Positions 34,911-43,877 of a DNA stretch of 64,000 nt are shown piece after piece. A model generated the notes under the pieces. That model saw only the letters and a list, made by a program, of their open reading frames with translations. It was not told where the DNA came from and did not search any database. Position 1 is the first letter of the stretch; every line of letters starts with the position of its first letter. Source of the DNA: Flagellimonas sp. S3867 (GTDB lineage Bacteria; Bacteroidota; Bacteroidia; Flavobacteriales; Flavobacteriaceae); NCBI RefSeq assembly GCF_014698935.1, contig NZ_JACVMN010000002.1, positions 620,001-684,000 on the forward strand. The letters are read 5' to 3'. Position numbers and translations under genes: made by a program.

Positions 34911-36497
34911 ATGCTGACCATTAAAGTTATACATTTCGTTCTGTTGTTATTGCCATTTGGATGCTTGATCTCTTTCCTTTTGGTCAAGTACCTCCGTTAT
35001 GGAGTTTTAGTATCATGGATGTTGATCCTTGGAATCGGAACGGTTTTTTTCTTCCTATTGGAAATGAACGCTTTTCTGAGAATAATGCTCTATGTATTGT
35101 TGCCCTGGGGATTTGTAAACCTCTTGTACTATGTCTTCATTCCAAACAGAGAGGTCAACACCATTGACAAAAAATATCGGTTGGTGCTGCAGACCAAAGG
35201 CTCAAGGGTCGTGTTGGACAATATCCGACGGGGCATCTCAATTATAGGGGCAGCAGGAAGTGGAAAGACCGAAAGTGTCGTATACAACCTTTTTAAGCAT
35301 TTTGCAGCGAACCGTTTTTGTGGGGTCATGCACGATTATAAGAACTTCGAGATCACGGAAATGGCCTATCCGCTCTTCAAAGGGACTGACCGGAAGTTCC
35401 ATATCGTTTCCTTTGACCCAATATACAATCGTGTAAACCCCATTGCCCCAAGGTATTTGCCGGATGAGGAAAGTGTCCACGGGATTTCCCGTGTGCTTTT
35501 GGAAAACCTGCTAGAGCTCAAGGAAAGTGGTGCCAGTGGCACTTCAAAGTTCTTTCAGGATGCCGTGGAAGGGCTGATAGGTGGTCTTATCTGGCGGTTG
35601 AAAACGGATTACCAGGAGTATTGCACCATTCCCCATATGATCGCGCTCTACCAATATCTGGACACAGAGCAATTGGTAAGCTTCCTGAGTGCCGACCTGA
35701 CATCGAAGGCCATGGCGGATGCCTTTATCAGTGGCGTAGGTTCGGATAGGCAGACCGCTGGGGTAAAGAGTACCTTGGCCAATGCCTTTAAAAAGATCAG
35801 CACCCAGAAAATATTCATGGCCCTTTCGGCGGATGAGGTATCCTTGGACGTGAACAACACCAAAAACCCATCGGTGATCTCCATTGTCAACGACCCAAAA
35901 AAAGAAACCTCCCTATCCCCGGTGATAGCGACCATCATCCATATCATTTCCAAACAAATGAGCGAACGAAACCGTCTGACCTCGTTCTTCCTCATCGAGG
36001 AGGCTTCCACCATACGGCTCTTGAACATGCACCGTATTCCAGCTACATTACGTAGTTATGACATTTCTACTATCTATGTGCTACAGGACAAGATCCAGAA
36101 CGATATGCTCTACGGGGACAAGGCGAGCAAGGCCATATTGGGCAACCTCTCCTACCAGTTCTTTGGTAAGGCCAATGACCCTGACACCGCCAAATACTAC
36201 GAGCGTTTCTTTGAGATTGTCAAAAAACAGTCCAAGAGCGTGAACAAAGGGTATAATCTCAATTTCGATACCCGTGTGACCCAAAGTGAAAGGGAAGTCT
36301 CCAAGACCCGGGCGGATGCCTTCTATGGATTACGACAAGGGGAATTTGTGGTGTTCTTCGATGGAAAGGACAAAAAGGTACGGTTCAGGGTTCCTTCGAT
36401 CCAAAAGGAACTGCCAAAGCCCCGTTCAAAAACTGGTGAAGAGCTTAGGTCAAACTTTGATGGGATCCACGAAGATGTCAAATCCATCCTTATGTAA
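34911..36497 (+). CDS. mobC: Type IV coupling protein (VirD4/TraD-like, MobC)
   Basis: 528 residues from ATG 34,911. Two N-terminal membrane helices (about 8-27 and 30-75 region) anchor a hexameric ATPase with Walker A GAAGSGKTES (about 112-121) and Walker B FFLIEEAS (about 359). Conserved T4CP stretches FHIVSFDPIYNRVNPI and GNLSYQFFGKANDPDTA are present. It brings the relaxase-DNA complex to the TraG/TraJ channel. It is the last intact gene of the mobilization module. Confidence 0.92.
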   Translation: MLTIKVIHFVLLLLPFGCLISFLLVKYLRYGVLVSWMLILGIGTVFFFLLEMNAFLRIMLYVLLPWGFVNLLYYVFIPNREVNTIDKKYRLVLQTKGSRVVLDNIRRGISIIGAAGSGKTESVVYNLFKHFAANRFCGVMHDYKNFEITEMAYPLFKGTDRKFHIVSFDPIYNRVNPIAPRYLPDEESVHGISRVLLENLLELKESGASGTSKFFQDAVEGLIGGLIWRLKTDYQEYCTIPHMIALYQYLDTEQLVSFLSADLTSKAMADAFISGVGSDRQTAGVKSTLANAFKKISTQKIFMALSADEVSLDVNNTKNPSVISIVNDPKKETSLSPVIATIIHIISKQMSERNRLTSFFLIEEASTIRLLNMHRIPATLRSYDISTIYVLQDKIQNDMLYGDKASKAILGNLSYQFFGKANDPDTAKYYERFFEIVKKQSKSVNKGYNLNFDTRVTQSEREVSKTRADAFYGLRQGEFVVFFDGKDKKVRFRVPSIQKELPKPRSKTGEELRSNFDGIHEDVKSILM

Positions 36498-36664
36498 GTA
36501 TAAAAGGAAGCAGACTTTCCATCCTTTGCATGGAAAGATTGACTGGAACACAATTGGATAGCTCTTTATTTCACGTATTTCGTTTATATTTAACAATCTT
36601 CCCCCTACATTATAAATCACTCTTTTATCCCTGTCATGGGAAAAGGGACAAATGACCAAAAACA

Positions 36665-37319
36665 ATGAATTTCAAAGCTTTCATCCGTTGGACACAAGTG
36701 GTTTTATTACAATTCAAATCCCATGGCCCATCCATTATCGTTCTCTTGCTGTTTTATGTCCTATTCTGGAATTTCCCACAAACCAGTGATCTCCAACTGA
36801 TTTTAAACCAAAACGGTCGACATTGGGTCCAGGTCCCACTGTTCTTTTCCTCATTGACCGTCATCGCCTTTCTCATATCAGGGGCCCAGGATTTTTTGAG
36901 GGGGTTCAGTTTCAAGGACATTAAATCCTCGGTAAAAGGCACTGGATAGAAAGGAACAGCAATTGGTACAATTGAAATACCAGCACACTGTGATCAAGGA
37001 AAGTTCAAAACAGTGTGTCGTTTGGATGTTCCCAAAGGCCCTGTAGACTCTATTGATCCTGATAGTCGCTTTTTCAGTTGAAAATGCCTATTTCGAAATA
37101 AAAAACGACACCATTTTTATCCCCGCCGATTGGGGTCTGGGAATCAGCGTGCTCCTTTTGTTGGTCTCAATGAACCAGTATCTGGCCAAAAAGTTTCAAC
37201 TGAAGCTGTTCAAATGGAACATTCGGGATCTGCTTTCCCCACTCATAGCTTTAGCTTGTTTCTTCATAATAACCTTTTTGGGATTTAAGAACCAAGGAGG
37301 TACCACAACAAACCCTTGA
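36665..37319 (+). pseudogene. Broken gene for a four-helix membrane protein
   Basis: Two open segments, 36,665-36,949 (94 residues, two helices) and 37,053-37,319 (88 residues, two helices), belong to one former protein. After residue KSSVKGT the reading continues in a second frame as LDRKEQQLVQLKYQHTVIK, so a frameshift lies near 36,940. In that frame a single TAG at 37,044-37,046 interrupts FPKAL-TLLILIVAF. Repairing both gives a roughly 218-residue protein with four helices and a charged middle loop. No family is recognised. It follows the coupling protein, at the right edge of the GC-richer backbone, and is probably dispensable. Confidence 0.6.
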
Positions 37320-37504
37320 AACAGTAATGTTATCAGGGGGTTTTTTTTTAGTCGACAATCTGGCTCACATTTTAGGCTTAGACCAACGATTTATATCAGT
37401 CAAACGATTTAGATTTTATTTCTAATCTGGAAAAAGAAGAAGGGTTTAATCTATTTTCTAATCTTTTTCCAAATAACCCATTAATTTGATTTGGGTTTAG
37501 AAAA

Positions 37505-38293
37505 TCAATCTAATACAAGTTCGGATGCCTTATTGGCAGCAAACGATTGTAAACATTCATCTTCTTTCCAAACAATCTCAACCCTTCTGTTCAATAATTC
37601 AAGTTCTGGGATGAGGTCATCGTTAGGGTCTAAATCATTAATTCTTCGTCCTTCCAACATTTCTTGGAAACTTCCCCATTTAAAAGATTTAAAATTCTTG
37701 CCGGTTTCAAGTTTTAAAAACCCAGCTACAATTTCAGCCCTTTCATTAGCCAAAAGATAATTACGATGATTACTTTGCTCTTTAAATTGTCTTGAACTAG
37801 CATACCCTCTAACTAATATTTCATGAGTTTCACAATGTTTAAAAAGTTTAGTGAAGTTTAACAATTTGACCTTTTCGGCTTCCTTCAAGGTGCTACTACC
37901 ATTATCAAATATCACTGGTAAAACCAATAAGTTTGAATCTCTATTTACTTTTTCGTAGGGAACATTGATTGTATTCAAGATAGGGCCAGATCCTGGACGA
38001 ATAGACGCAAGTAGTAGTACCAAACTACCGAATATAGGTCCAATTAAAACTGCCATAAGGTATCCACGATTTACACGCTTATTACGAATCAAAACTATAA
38101 AAGAGCTTACAGTTAGAATGAAAACCGACAATGAAATGCCAAATACGTCATTATCTATTCTTAGGGCCTTATCTGCTCTTACGTTACCTACAATGTATTC
38201 CACAGAGCTTATACACACTAAACACAATACCCCACCCAATAGTACTTTTGACAAATCACTATATCTTTTCAGTACTTCTCTTAGTTTTTCCAT
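37505..38293 (-). CDS. Inner-membrane protein with OmpA/MotB-like peptidoglycan-binding domain
   Basis: 262 residues. Three membrane helices (about 18-37, 48-68, 77-97) are followed by an OmpA-like domain (about 120-255). In that domain LLVLPVIFDNGSSTLKE is the first strand, ILVRGYASSRQ is the second, NYLLANERAEIVAGFL matches the NxxLSxxRAxxV helix, and RRVEIVW closes it. OmpA-like domains grip peptidoglycan; here the domain is tethered to the inner membrane, as in MotB or ZorB, but no MotA/ZorA partner is present. It overlaps the previous gene by 13 bp and ends a three-gene operon (40,618-37,505). Confidence 0.72.
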   Translation of the reverse strand: MEKLREVLKRYSDLSKVLLGGVLCLVCISSVEYIVGNVRADKALRIDNDVFGISLSVFILTVSSFIVLIRNKRVNRGYLMAVLIGPIFGSLVLLLASIRPGSGPILNTINVPYEKVNRDSNLLVLPVIFDNGSSTLKEAEKVKLLNFTKLFKHCETHEILVRGYASSRQFKEQSNHRNYLLANERAEIVAGFLKLETGKNFKSFKWGSFQEMLEGRRINDLDPNDDLIPELELLNRRVEIVWKEDECLQSFAANKASELVLD

Positions 38294-39297
38294 GGCAAAG
38301 AGTATTTATTATTAAAGGGGTACACTCTTCTTTCCGAAACCAATGCATATATGTATGATTCAGATTCATTGATGATTCCCATTAAATTGAAGCCTTCAAT
38401 ATCTGAATTAGAAGAAGGCTTGATTTTACTAATAGTATAATTCTGGGTGGTTCCGTTAAAGGTCAGTATCAACTGTGGGTCAGATATAGAATTTAATATC
38501 GTTTCTGATTGTTCAGAAGGTATATTTATAAAAACCCTGTCATTGTAACGAATCCAAAATTGACTTGGAACTAACCTGAGCCTTCCCTTAGGTCCAAAGT
38601 ATTTCGATTTAGTTTTATTGTCATCGCTGTAAAACACATCATCAACTAAATTTGCCGAAAACCAATCTCTTACAAAATCTAGCCTTAAATATCTGTGTGA
38701 TAGCAATATATCAACAGGGTACTCTCCGCTTGAGACAACAATTTTGGCTTTACTAATGGATATTTTGTCGAACACATCCTCAGCAAGATCTTTCCAAAAA
38801 ACCTCCGAACTTCTGTATGGTGGATTGGTATCTGACATTCCTGCTACACCATCTACGGTAGGGATTACGTTACCATCATATTCCTCTTTTATTTCATCGT
38901 AAAAATCATATTCGTCATCTTCTACATCATCCAAAAGCAGTCCATATTCTTCTATTAGACTTTTCGAACTTGGCCTGTACAATTCACTTTCTAAAGCAAG
39001 CTCATTACCGTAGAAATTCATTAATCTATAAATCACCTCGTCTTCATCAGTATTTTTACCTTGATTATCGAAGTTGTAATTTGCATTATCTAGAAAATGT
39101 ATTTGATATTTACCCCAGTTTTCGGAATAGTAGTTTCTTATAATTCCCGCTAATTTATCATCAACATTGACATATGGATTATCAGCAAATAAATACTGAG
39201 TTAATTGATATAGTTGACTTCTAGTGTTCGATGATGATAAAAAGAGAAAAATTAGAAATACAATAAGAATTAATACTTTAAAAATATTCTTCATCAT
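38281..39297 (-). CDS. Membrane-anchored protein of unknown function (middle gene of OmpA-like operon)
   Basis: 338 residues. One N-terminal membrane helix (about 5-22) precedes an external body rich in Asp, Glu and Tyr. An acidic segment at about 110-140 (DDVEDDEYDFYDEIKEEYDG) could bind cations or a basic partner. Several strands at about 185-290 (IVVSSGEYPVDILLSH, FWIRYNDRVFINI) suggest a beta-rich domain. No family recognised. It starts 4 bp after the first gene and overlaps the OmpA-like gene by 13 bp, so the three products are probably made as a set. Confidence 0.62.
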   Translation of the reverse strand: MMKNIFKVLILIVFLIFLFLSSSNTRSQLYQLTQYLFADNPYVNVDDKLAGIIRNYYSENWGKYQIHFLDNANYNFDNQGKNTDEDEVIYRLMNFYGNELALESELYRPSSKSLIEEYGLLLDDVEDDEYDFYDEIKEEYDGNVIPTVDGVAGMSDTNPPYRSSEVFWKDLAEDVFDKISISKAKIVVSSGEYPVDILLSHRYLRLDFVRDWFSANLVDDVFYSDDNKTKSKYFGPKGRLRLVPSQFWIRYNDRVFINIPSEQSETILNSISDPQLILTFNGTTQNYTISKIKPSSNSDIEGFNLMGIINESESYIYALVSERRVYPFNNKYSLPWKN

Positions 39298-39301
39298 GTC
39301 T

Positions 39302-40618
39302 TTACATAGATGTATCTTCTGTCAAAACACCTATTATAATAGGACTTTCGGATGAAGTACTTGATTTAAATGATCCAGAAGTGTTACTTGTCCATTTTGA
39401 CTCCTTACTGCTCCCTGCTTTGCCTCCTATTCGTAGTTTCCCAATTCCAAAACCTGCTTTGCCTCTTGTTTTCTTTCTTATTTCACTTGATTTGGTATTG
39501 TTGATGCTTGAAATAATATCTACGTCGCTCGCAACAACTATTCCCTTTAGCAAACGGGGAAAGTATCCATTTGGGCCATAAAGTGGTTTATCCTCAAGTG
39601 GATTACCTTCTCTCAAAGTAACAGTGCCATCTTTTATTCCTTCCAGAAGAGATGCATTGTACCATTGAGTTGGTCGAACAGGTACAAATCGAAGATTACA
39701 AAATCTTATGGAAATGCTATCAGTATCTTCAGATATATAATGCTCGTAAGTGGTTCGGCCTCCTCCACCTGAAACTAGACCACCAAAAAACGTAGACCCT
39801 CCCCAACTGCCATTTACATTCCAATTACCGTTTTTGGTATAAGATGAAGTGATATTCTTACGAAAGGTAATCGCGCTCCACCCATCATCGTTAGCATCAG
39901 TACATTTTTGAATTTGACTAAGCACATTTATTCCCCCATTGTACAAATTTGCACCTTCCTGAACATCAGCAGCAGCAGTACTTGCACTTTCAATAAACTC
40001 ATCAAAAGCAACCAAAGCATCCCTATATGTTTTAAATCTGTCACTGTATTTAAGAACTTCTGCATGTGCATCTTTGTACTTCCTATTCGCATTATTTAAT
40101 ATTCTTCGATACATTCTTCTGAAATGCCTCCGCTGAAAATTGTCCATCTTAATTTTCTTACTATCCAAAAATTCCCAAAACTGATAAAACTTACTATTGT
40201 ATTCATCTAAGGCTTCAAAATATTCCTCTGTACTTTTTTCCAATTTCTTCTGTGCCTCAACAAATAATTGTTTTTCCTCTGCAGTTTGACCCTCGGGAAT
40301 CTCTACATAACTTATTAATCTTCCATACTGTTCATGTAATCTTAAGTTGTGAAAACCGGGCTCAATAACAAATTCTTCTTCCGGAATCATTGACGCGAAT
40401 TCATAAAGATCCGATAAAGCTGCCTGATTATCTGAGTCCGCCCAACTCGCTTCACGGTATACACTTAATAAATGTAGCTTTTCTTTTGACCCCGTTTTTC
40501 CAATGAATTTTTCCAGTCTTTCCCAATAATGATTATATGCTATTTCATCTAAAGTCTGTGCTTTCAAACTGCTAAAAGAGAATAATAAAAGAAAGTAAAT
40601 AATGATTGAGTTTTTCAT
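39302..40618 (-). CDS. Secreted protein of unknown function (first gene of OmpA-like operon)
   Basis: About 438 residues from ATG 40,618, with a signal peptide (IIIYFLLLFSFSSLKAQ). A helical domain (about 25-235) carries paired Glu/Lys-rich helices. A Gly/Ser/Trp-rich part follows (about 245-285; GNWNVNGSWGGSTFFGG, SGGGGRTTYEHY), then a strand FCNLRFVPVRPTQWYNASLL and a basic, serine-rich tail. The helical front plus glycine-rich hairpin recalls pore-forming or fibre proteins, but no family can be named. It lies about 370 bp downstream of the NACHT gene, behind a hairpin; the gap holds no other gene. Confidence 0.65.
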   Translation of the reverse strand: MKNSIIIYFLLLFSFSSLKAQTLDEIAYNHYWERLEKFIGKTGSKEKLHLLSVYREASWADSDNQAALSDLYEFASMIPEEEFVIEPGFHNLRLHEQYGRLISYVEIPEGQTAEEKQLFVEAQKKLEKSTEEYFEALDEYNSKFYQFWEFLDSKKIKMDNFQRRHFRRMYRRILNNANRKYKDAHAEVLKYSDRFKTYRDALVAFDEFIESASTAAADVQEGANLYNGGINVLSQIQKCTDANDDGWSAITFRKNITSSYTKNGNWNVNGSWGGSTFFGGLVSGGGGRTTYEHYISEDTDSISIRFCNLRFVPVRPTQWYNASLLEGIKDGTVTLREGNPLEDKPLYGPNGYFPRLLKGIVVASDVDIISSINNTKSSEIRKKTRGKAGFGIGKLRIGGKAGSSKESKWTSNTSGSFKSSTSSESPIIIGVLTEDTSM

Positions 40619-40782
40619 AATGTTGAATGTTTGATAATTTTTCTCATTGGTTAGTTGTTTAAATGTCAAGTTTAAAGAATACCAGACCAATACCCATTTA
40701 AGGGTATTTTCAACGGGGGAGCTAAAATGTAGGAAGTCAATTCTTTGAAGCTATGTAATATATGAATTGACCGCGAAAACCC

Positions 40783-40823
40783 ATTGCAGAAAATCCTTAG
40801 AAATTCTACGGATTTTCTGCAAT
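40783..40823 (-). terminator. Long perfect-stem hairpin after the NACHT fusion gene
   Basis: GCAGAAAATCC (40,786-40,796) pairs with GGATTTTCTGC (40,810-40,820), extended outward by ATT/AAT. An inner TAGAA/TTCTA leaves only one mismatch. It lies between the NACHT gene end (40,990) and the start of the OmpA-like operon. It probably ends the defence transcript, although no T-run follows on the minus strand. Confidence 0.55.
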
Positions 40824-40989
40824 TTTATATGAATTATGAAGTGTTATGGTATTGATTAAATGAGCTCCACCATGGTTTGTAGAATAAATTTGTCAAAAAT
40901 GAATCTTTAGCAATCACAAAATAGTCCATATGTCAGTTTCCTTACCCACCCTTTTTAAAGTTGGTATATTTTACCGGACACACATAAAC

Positions 40990-43770
40990 CTATAAACCCC
41001 TATATGCAGTACTACTGAAAATTGAGAGCCAAAAGGTTTTAAGTAATATTTTTAAATCTAATGATAAACTGGCATTCAATAAATAATCCCATTCCTTTTG
41101 AAATCCATCAAAAACCTCATTAAGATTTTCATCATAAATAATATCTTTCTGGACATTTCGAATACTTGTATATCCTGGTTTTAAATGTTTCATTAATTCA
41201 TCATATGGCAAATGTTCAACATATTTTCTAAGTTCTTTTAAAAATATAAGTCGCTGAGCTCTAGGACCTATAAAGGACATTTCACCTCTCAAAATACTAA
41301 TTAGAACCGGAAGTTCATCTATATTGAATCTCCTTAGAATAATTCCAAAAGGGGTGATTCTGAAATCATTTTTGGTTGCTTGCAATGCGGAATCCTCAGA
41401 ATTTATTCTCATAGTTCTGAGTTTGTAAATCTTAAAAGGTTTGTTTAAATGTCCAACTCTTTCCTGATAAAAGAACATGGGGCCTCTGTTATAAAATAGG
41501 TTTAACAAGTAAATAATAGGTAAAATTGGAAAAAATAAAAACATAGATAAAATAACTCCCAATACCAGGTCGAAAGGACGCTTGAAATATCTAACATAAT
41601 TATTGACTGAGAAATTTTTGGATATTAAAAGAAAATACTTTTCTCCATAAACCTTTTGGATATAGTTAAGCAATCCTATTTCAAATTTTTTGAAATTATT
41701 CGAAAAATAATTTATAGTTTCAGGATTATTAAATGCCTTTAGAACGTCAATCACAATTTCTTTCGTTTCTAAACTATTTTTGAAACCCGATTTATCAGCC
41801 GTATTTAGTAATATTTTGTCCTCTATAATATTTAAACAGATATGATAGTTGTCTAAACTGTTATTTGTCAAGGACTTTATAGCTACATTTTTCATGGTCT
41901 CTTCAAAAACAAGTTTCCACAAGAAATCACTTGACAGTTTGTTGTTTCCAAGCTCTTTTGTAATTAGTGTTTTAGTATTAAAATCTAATGATTTAAAATT
42001 AGATTCCAATAAATCAACTATATTTTCATCTTCGATTTGACAAATCGATGATATTAAATCATGATTAACATCAGTCGTTTTTATTGTTTTCAAATACCTC
42101 TCAAAAAGCGATAATGTTTTGGTTTTATCAATTTTGTAACAATTCTCTAAAAGAATTCTATCAGTTTTTTGAGAGAGAAGAGTTTTCTCAAAAAAATCCA
42201 ATGTTGAATTTTTAACTTCCAAATATTCACCAGGCGGGACTAGATTCCGAATTAACATTCCAGATAATAGACGATAATGATTTAGGCCCCAATTATCTTT
42301 TTTGCCAATCAAATTGTCAAACTGCTCATTTTTTTTGTCTGTTAGTTCGAAAAACAATAAAAGGGTTTCGAAGCAACTATATCTTGTTACGGATTTTTCA
42401 AATAATAAATCAGAAAAATTATACCTTAAGTCTAAAGCACTTAGATATTCAAGAAATATTCTCGTTACAAACTTAAATTTGGACTTTCCAACAGATATCA
42501 AAATTCCAGTTCTTTCTAAACTTTCCAGAACATATAAAGGCTCTTGATATTCATTTTCATCAAACAATTCGACCAATTTGGTCTTTATAAAGTCATAAAA
42601 ACTGGGGTTGTTTAAATCTAGGATTTCATTTGAATCTGAAAACAAGAGAAAGGAGGATACTTTTTGTAGCAATTTAAATAGAGAGTTTATATCTTTCTTA
42701 CTAATTTTTTTATCTGCTCTCAAATCAGACCATTCGTTAAGTAGTACTCTTATAATTGATTCATATATTTCTGTCCTTTTGTCCTTAAATCTAAAACCAT
42801 TTGCACTCAATATTATTAGTACAGTTAACAATAGATAATTTGAGTATATATTGCTTAAGTCCTTTGACGCATTCGTTATACGTTTTGTAAGTGACTTTAA
42901 ATTATTTTCGTATTCTTTTCCAAGGATTGAAGACCATTTCTGAATAAGCTGTTTTGCATGATCTTTGTCTAAATCGGATATGTAATACCCTTGAAAGCCA
43001 GGCACTTTTAATTCCTCCCAGTCTAGTTCACGACAAGACAGCACAAATCTATTTTTAGGAAAAGTATCTTTACAATCAAGAATTAAATTGCTGATTTTCT
43101 TTTGGTCGCCATAGTCCACAATCTCATCTAGACCATCTATTATTATAATACACCTTCCATTTATTAATTGCTTTTTTACAAAGTCAGCTGTAACAAGACA
43201 ACCTCTTTCATTGTAATAATCTGATATTAAATGATATAAAGGTTTAGAAAAATCGCTGATTAACCCACAAGCAATGTGAAAAGGTAACCTCACGTCCTTT
43301 ATACCGAGATTTTTTTCAACTAAATCATTTGCATAGAGATAAGATAGATAATTGCAAATAGAAGATTTCCCACTTCCCAATTTTCCTAAGATAGCAAACG
43401 AGTGATTCTCGCTTAAAACACTGTTTAACCCGTTTTTAGAAGAAGTCAACCCATTTAATAATGGTAGTTGAAAAACATCAATCAAGTCAATGTTTAAATT
43501 ATATTTTGATAATGATTTTATAGATGTGATCCAATTTCTCTTGCTCGCATTAGATATGTACTTTCTAAGATTACTTTCTATTTTGAAATTTTCTCGCCAT
43601 TCAGAAAGACCACTTTTGAACCATTGGGAAAGTTGTTTGAAGATAGCAGGTAAAGCTTTTTCAAGTAATTTAAAAAAGAGATATCCAAGTAAAGCAATAA
43701 TCAATATTGTCCACTCTCCATATGGCAATAACTCGCTTAATTTTTCATAAATATTGGGAGAGTCCGTCAT
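40990..43770 (-). CDS. NACHT NTPase fused to a C-terminal undecaprenyl-phosphate sugar phosphotransferase domain
   Basis: 926 residues in one unbroken frame. An N-terminal membrane helix (about 20-36) and amphipathic linker lead to a NACHT-type STAND ATPase. Its Walker A is GKLGSGKSS (about 129-137) and Walker B IIIIDGLDEI (about 208-217); sensor-type SCRELDWEEL and a helical region with PLYVLESLERTGIL follow. A helical-repeat region (about 480-720) precedes a complete bacterial sugar transferase domain (about 728-926). The domain has KRPFDLVLGVILSM with the re-entrant hydrophobic hairpin, GPMFFYQERVG, FKIYKLRTM, the catalytic Asp-Glu in NIDELPVL (D818, E819), RGEMSFIGPR and KPGYTSIR. NACHT ATPases of this architecture are anti-phage sensors; the attached domain normally moves a sugar phosphate onto undecaprenyl phosphate. 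It follows the GIY-YIG gene by 107 bp. It could be a sensor with a lipid-carrier effector. Confidence 0.85.
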   Translation of the reverse strand: MTDSPNIYEKLSELLPYGEWTILIIALLGYLFFKLLEKALPAIFKQLSQWFKSGLSEWRENFKIESNLRKYISNASKRNWITSIKSLSKYNLNIDLIDVFQLPLLNGLTSSKNGLNSVLSENHSFAILGKLGSGKSSICNYLSYLYANDLVEKNLGIKDVRLPFHIACGLISDFSKPLYHLISDYYNERGCLVTADFVKKQLINGRCIIIIDGLDEIVDYGDQKKISNLILDCKDTFPKNRFVLSCRELDWEELKVPGFQGYYISDLDKDHAKQLIQKWSSILGKEYENNLKSLTKRITNASKDLSNIYSNYLLLTVLIILSANGFRFKDKRTEIYESIIRVLLNEWSDLRADKKISKKDINSLFKLLQKVSSFLLFSDSNEILDLNNPSFYDFIKTKLVELFDENEYQEPLYVLESLERTGILISVGKSKFKFVTRIFLEYLSALDLRYNFSDLLFEKSVTRYSCFETLLLFFELTDKKNEQFDNLIGKKDNWGLNHYRLLSGMLIRNLVPPGEYLEVKNSTLDFFEKTLLSQKTDRILLENCYKIDKTKTLSLFERYLKTIKTTDVNHDLISSICQIEDENIVDLLESNFKSLDFNTKTLITKELGNNKLSSDFLWKLVFEETMKNVAIKSLTNNSLDNYHICLNIIEDKILLNTADKSGFKNSLETKEIVIDVLKAFNNPETINYFSNNFKKFEIGLLNYIQKVYGEKYFLLISKNFSVNNYVRYFKRPFDLVLGVILSMFLFFPILPIIYLLNLFYNRGPMFFYQERVGHLNKPFKIYKLRTMRINSEDSALQATKNDFRITPFGIILRRFNIDELPVLISILRGEMSFIGPRAQRLIFLKELRKYVEHLPYDELMKHLKPGYTSIRNVQKDIIYDENLNEVFDGFQKEWDYLLNASLSLDLKILLKTFWLSIFSSTAYRGL

Positions 43771-43877
43771 AAGGATAATCTTTCAAATCAATTCAATTAA
43801 TAGCTATTACTCCTTAATTAATACAACTAAGTTTTTAATTGATATAATTAATTTGGATAAAATATGGTTTAATCTTC

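Noticed and set aside
37505..38293. Zorya defence system (ZorB)
   Set aside because: The OmpA-like domain is shared, but there is no ZorA-type proton channel or helicase/nuclease partner and the helix number differs.
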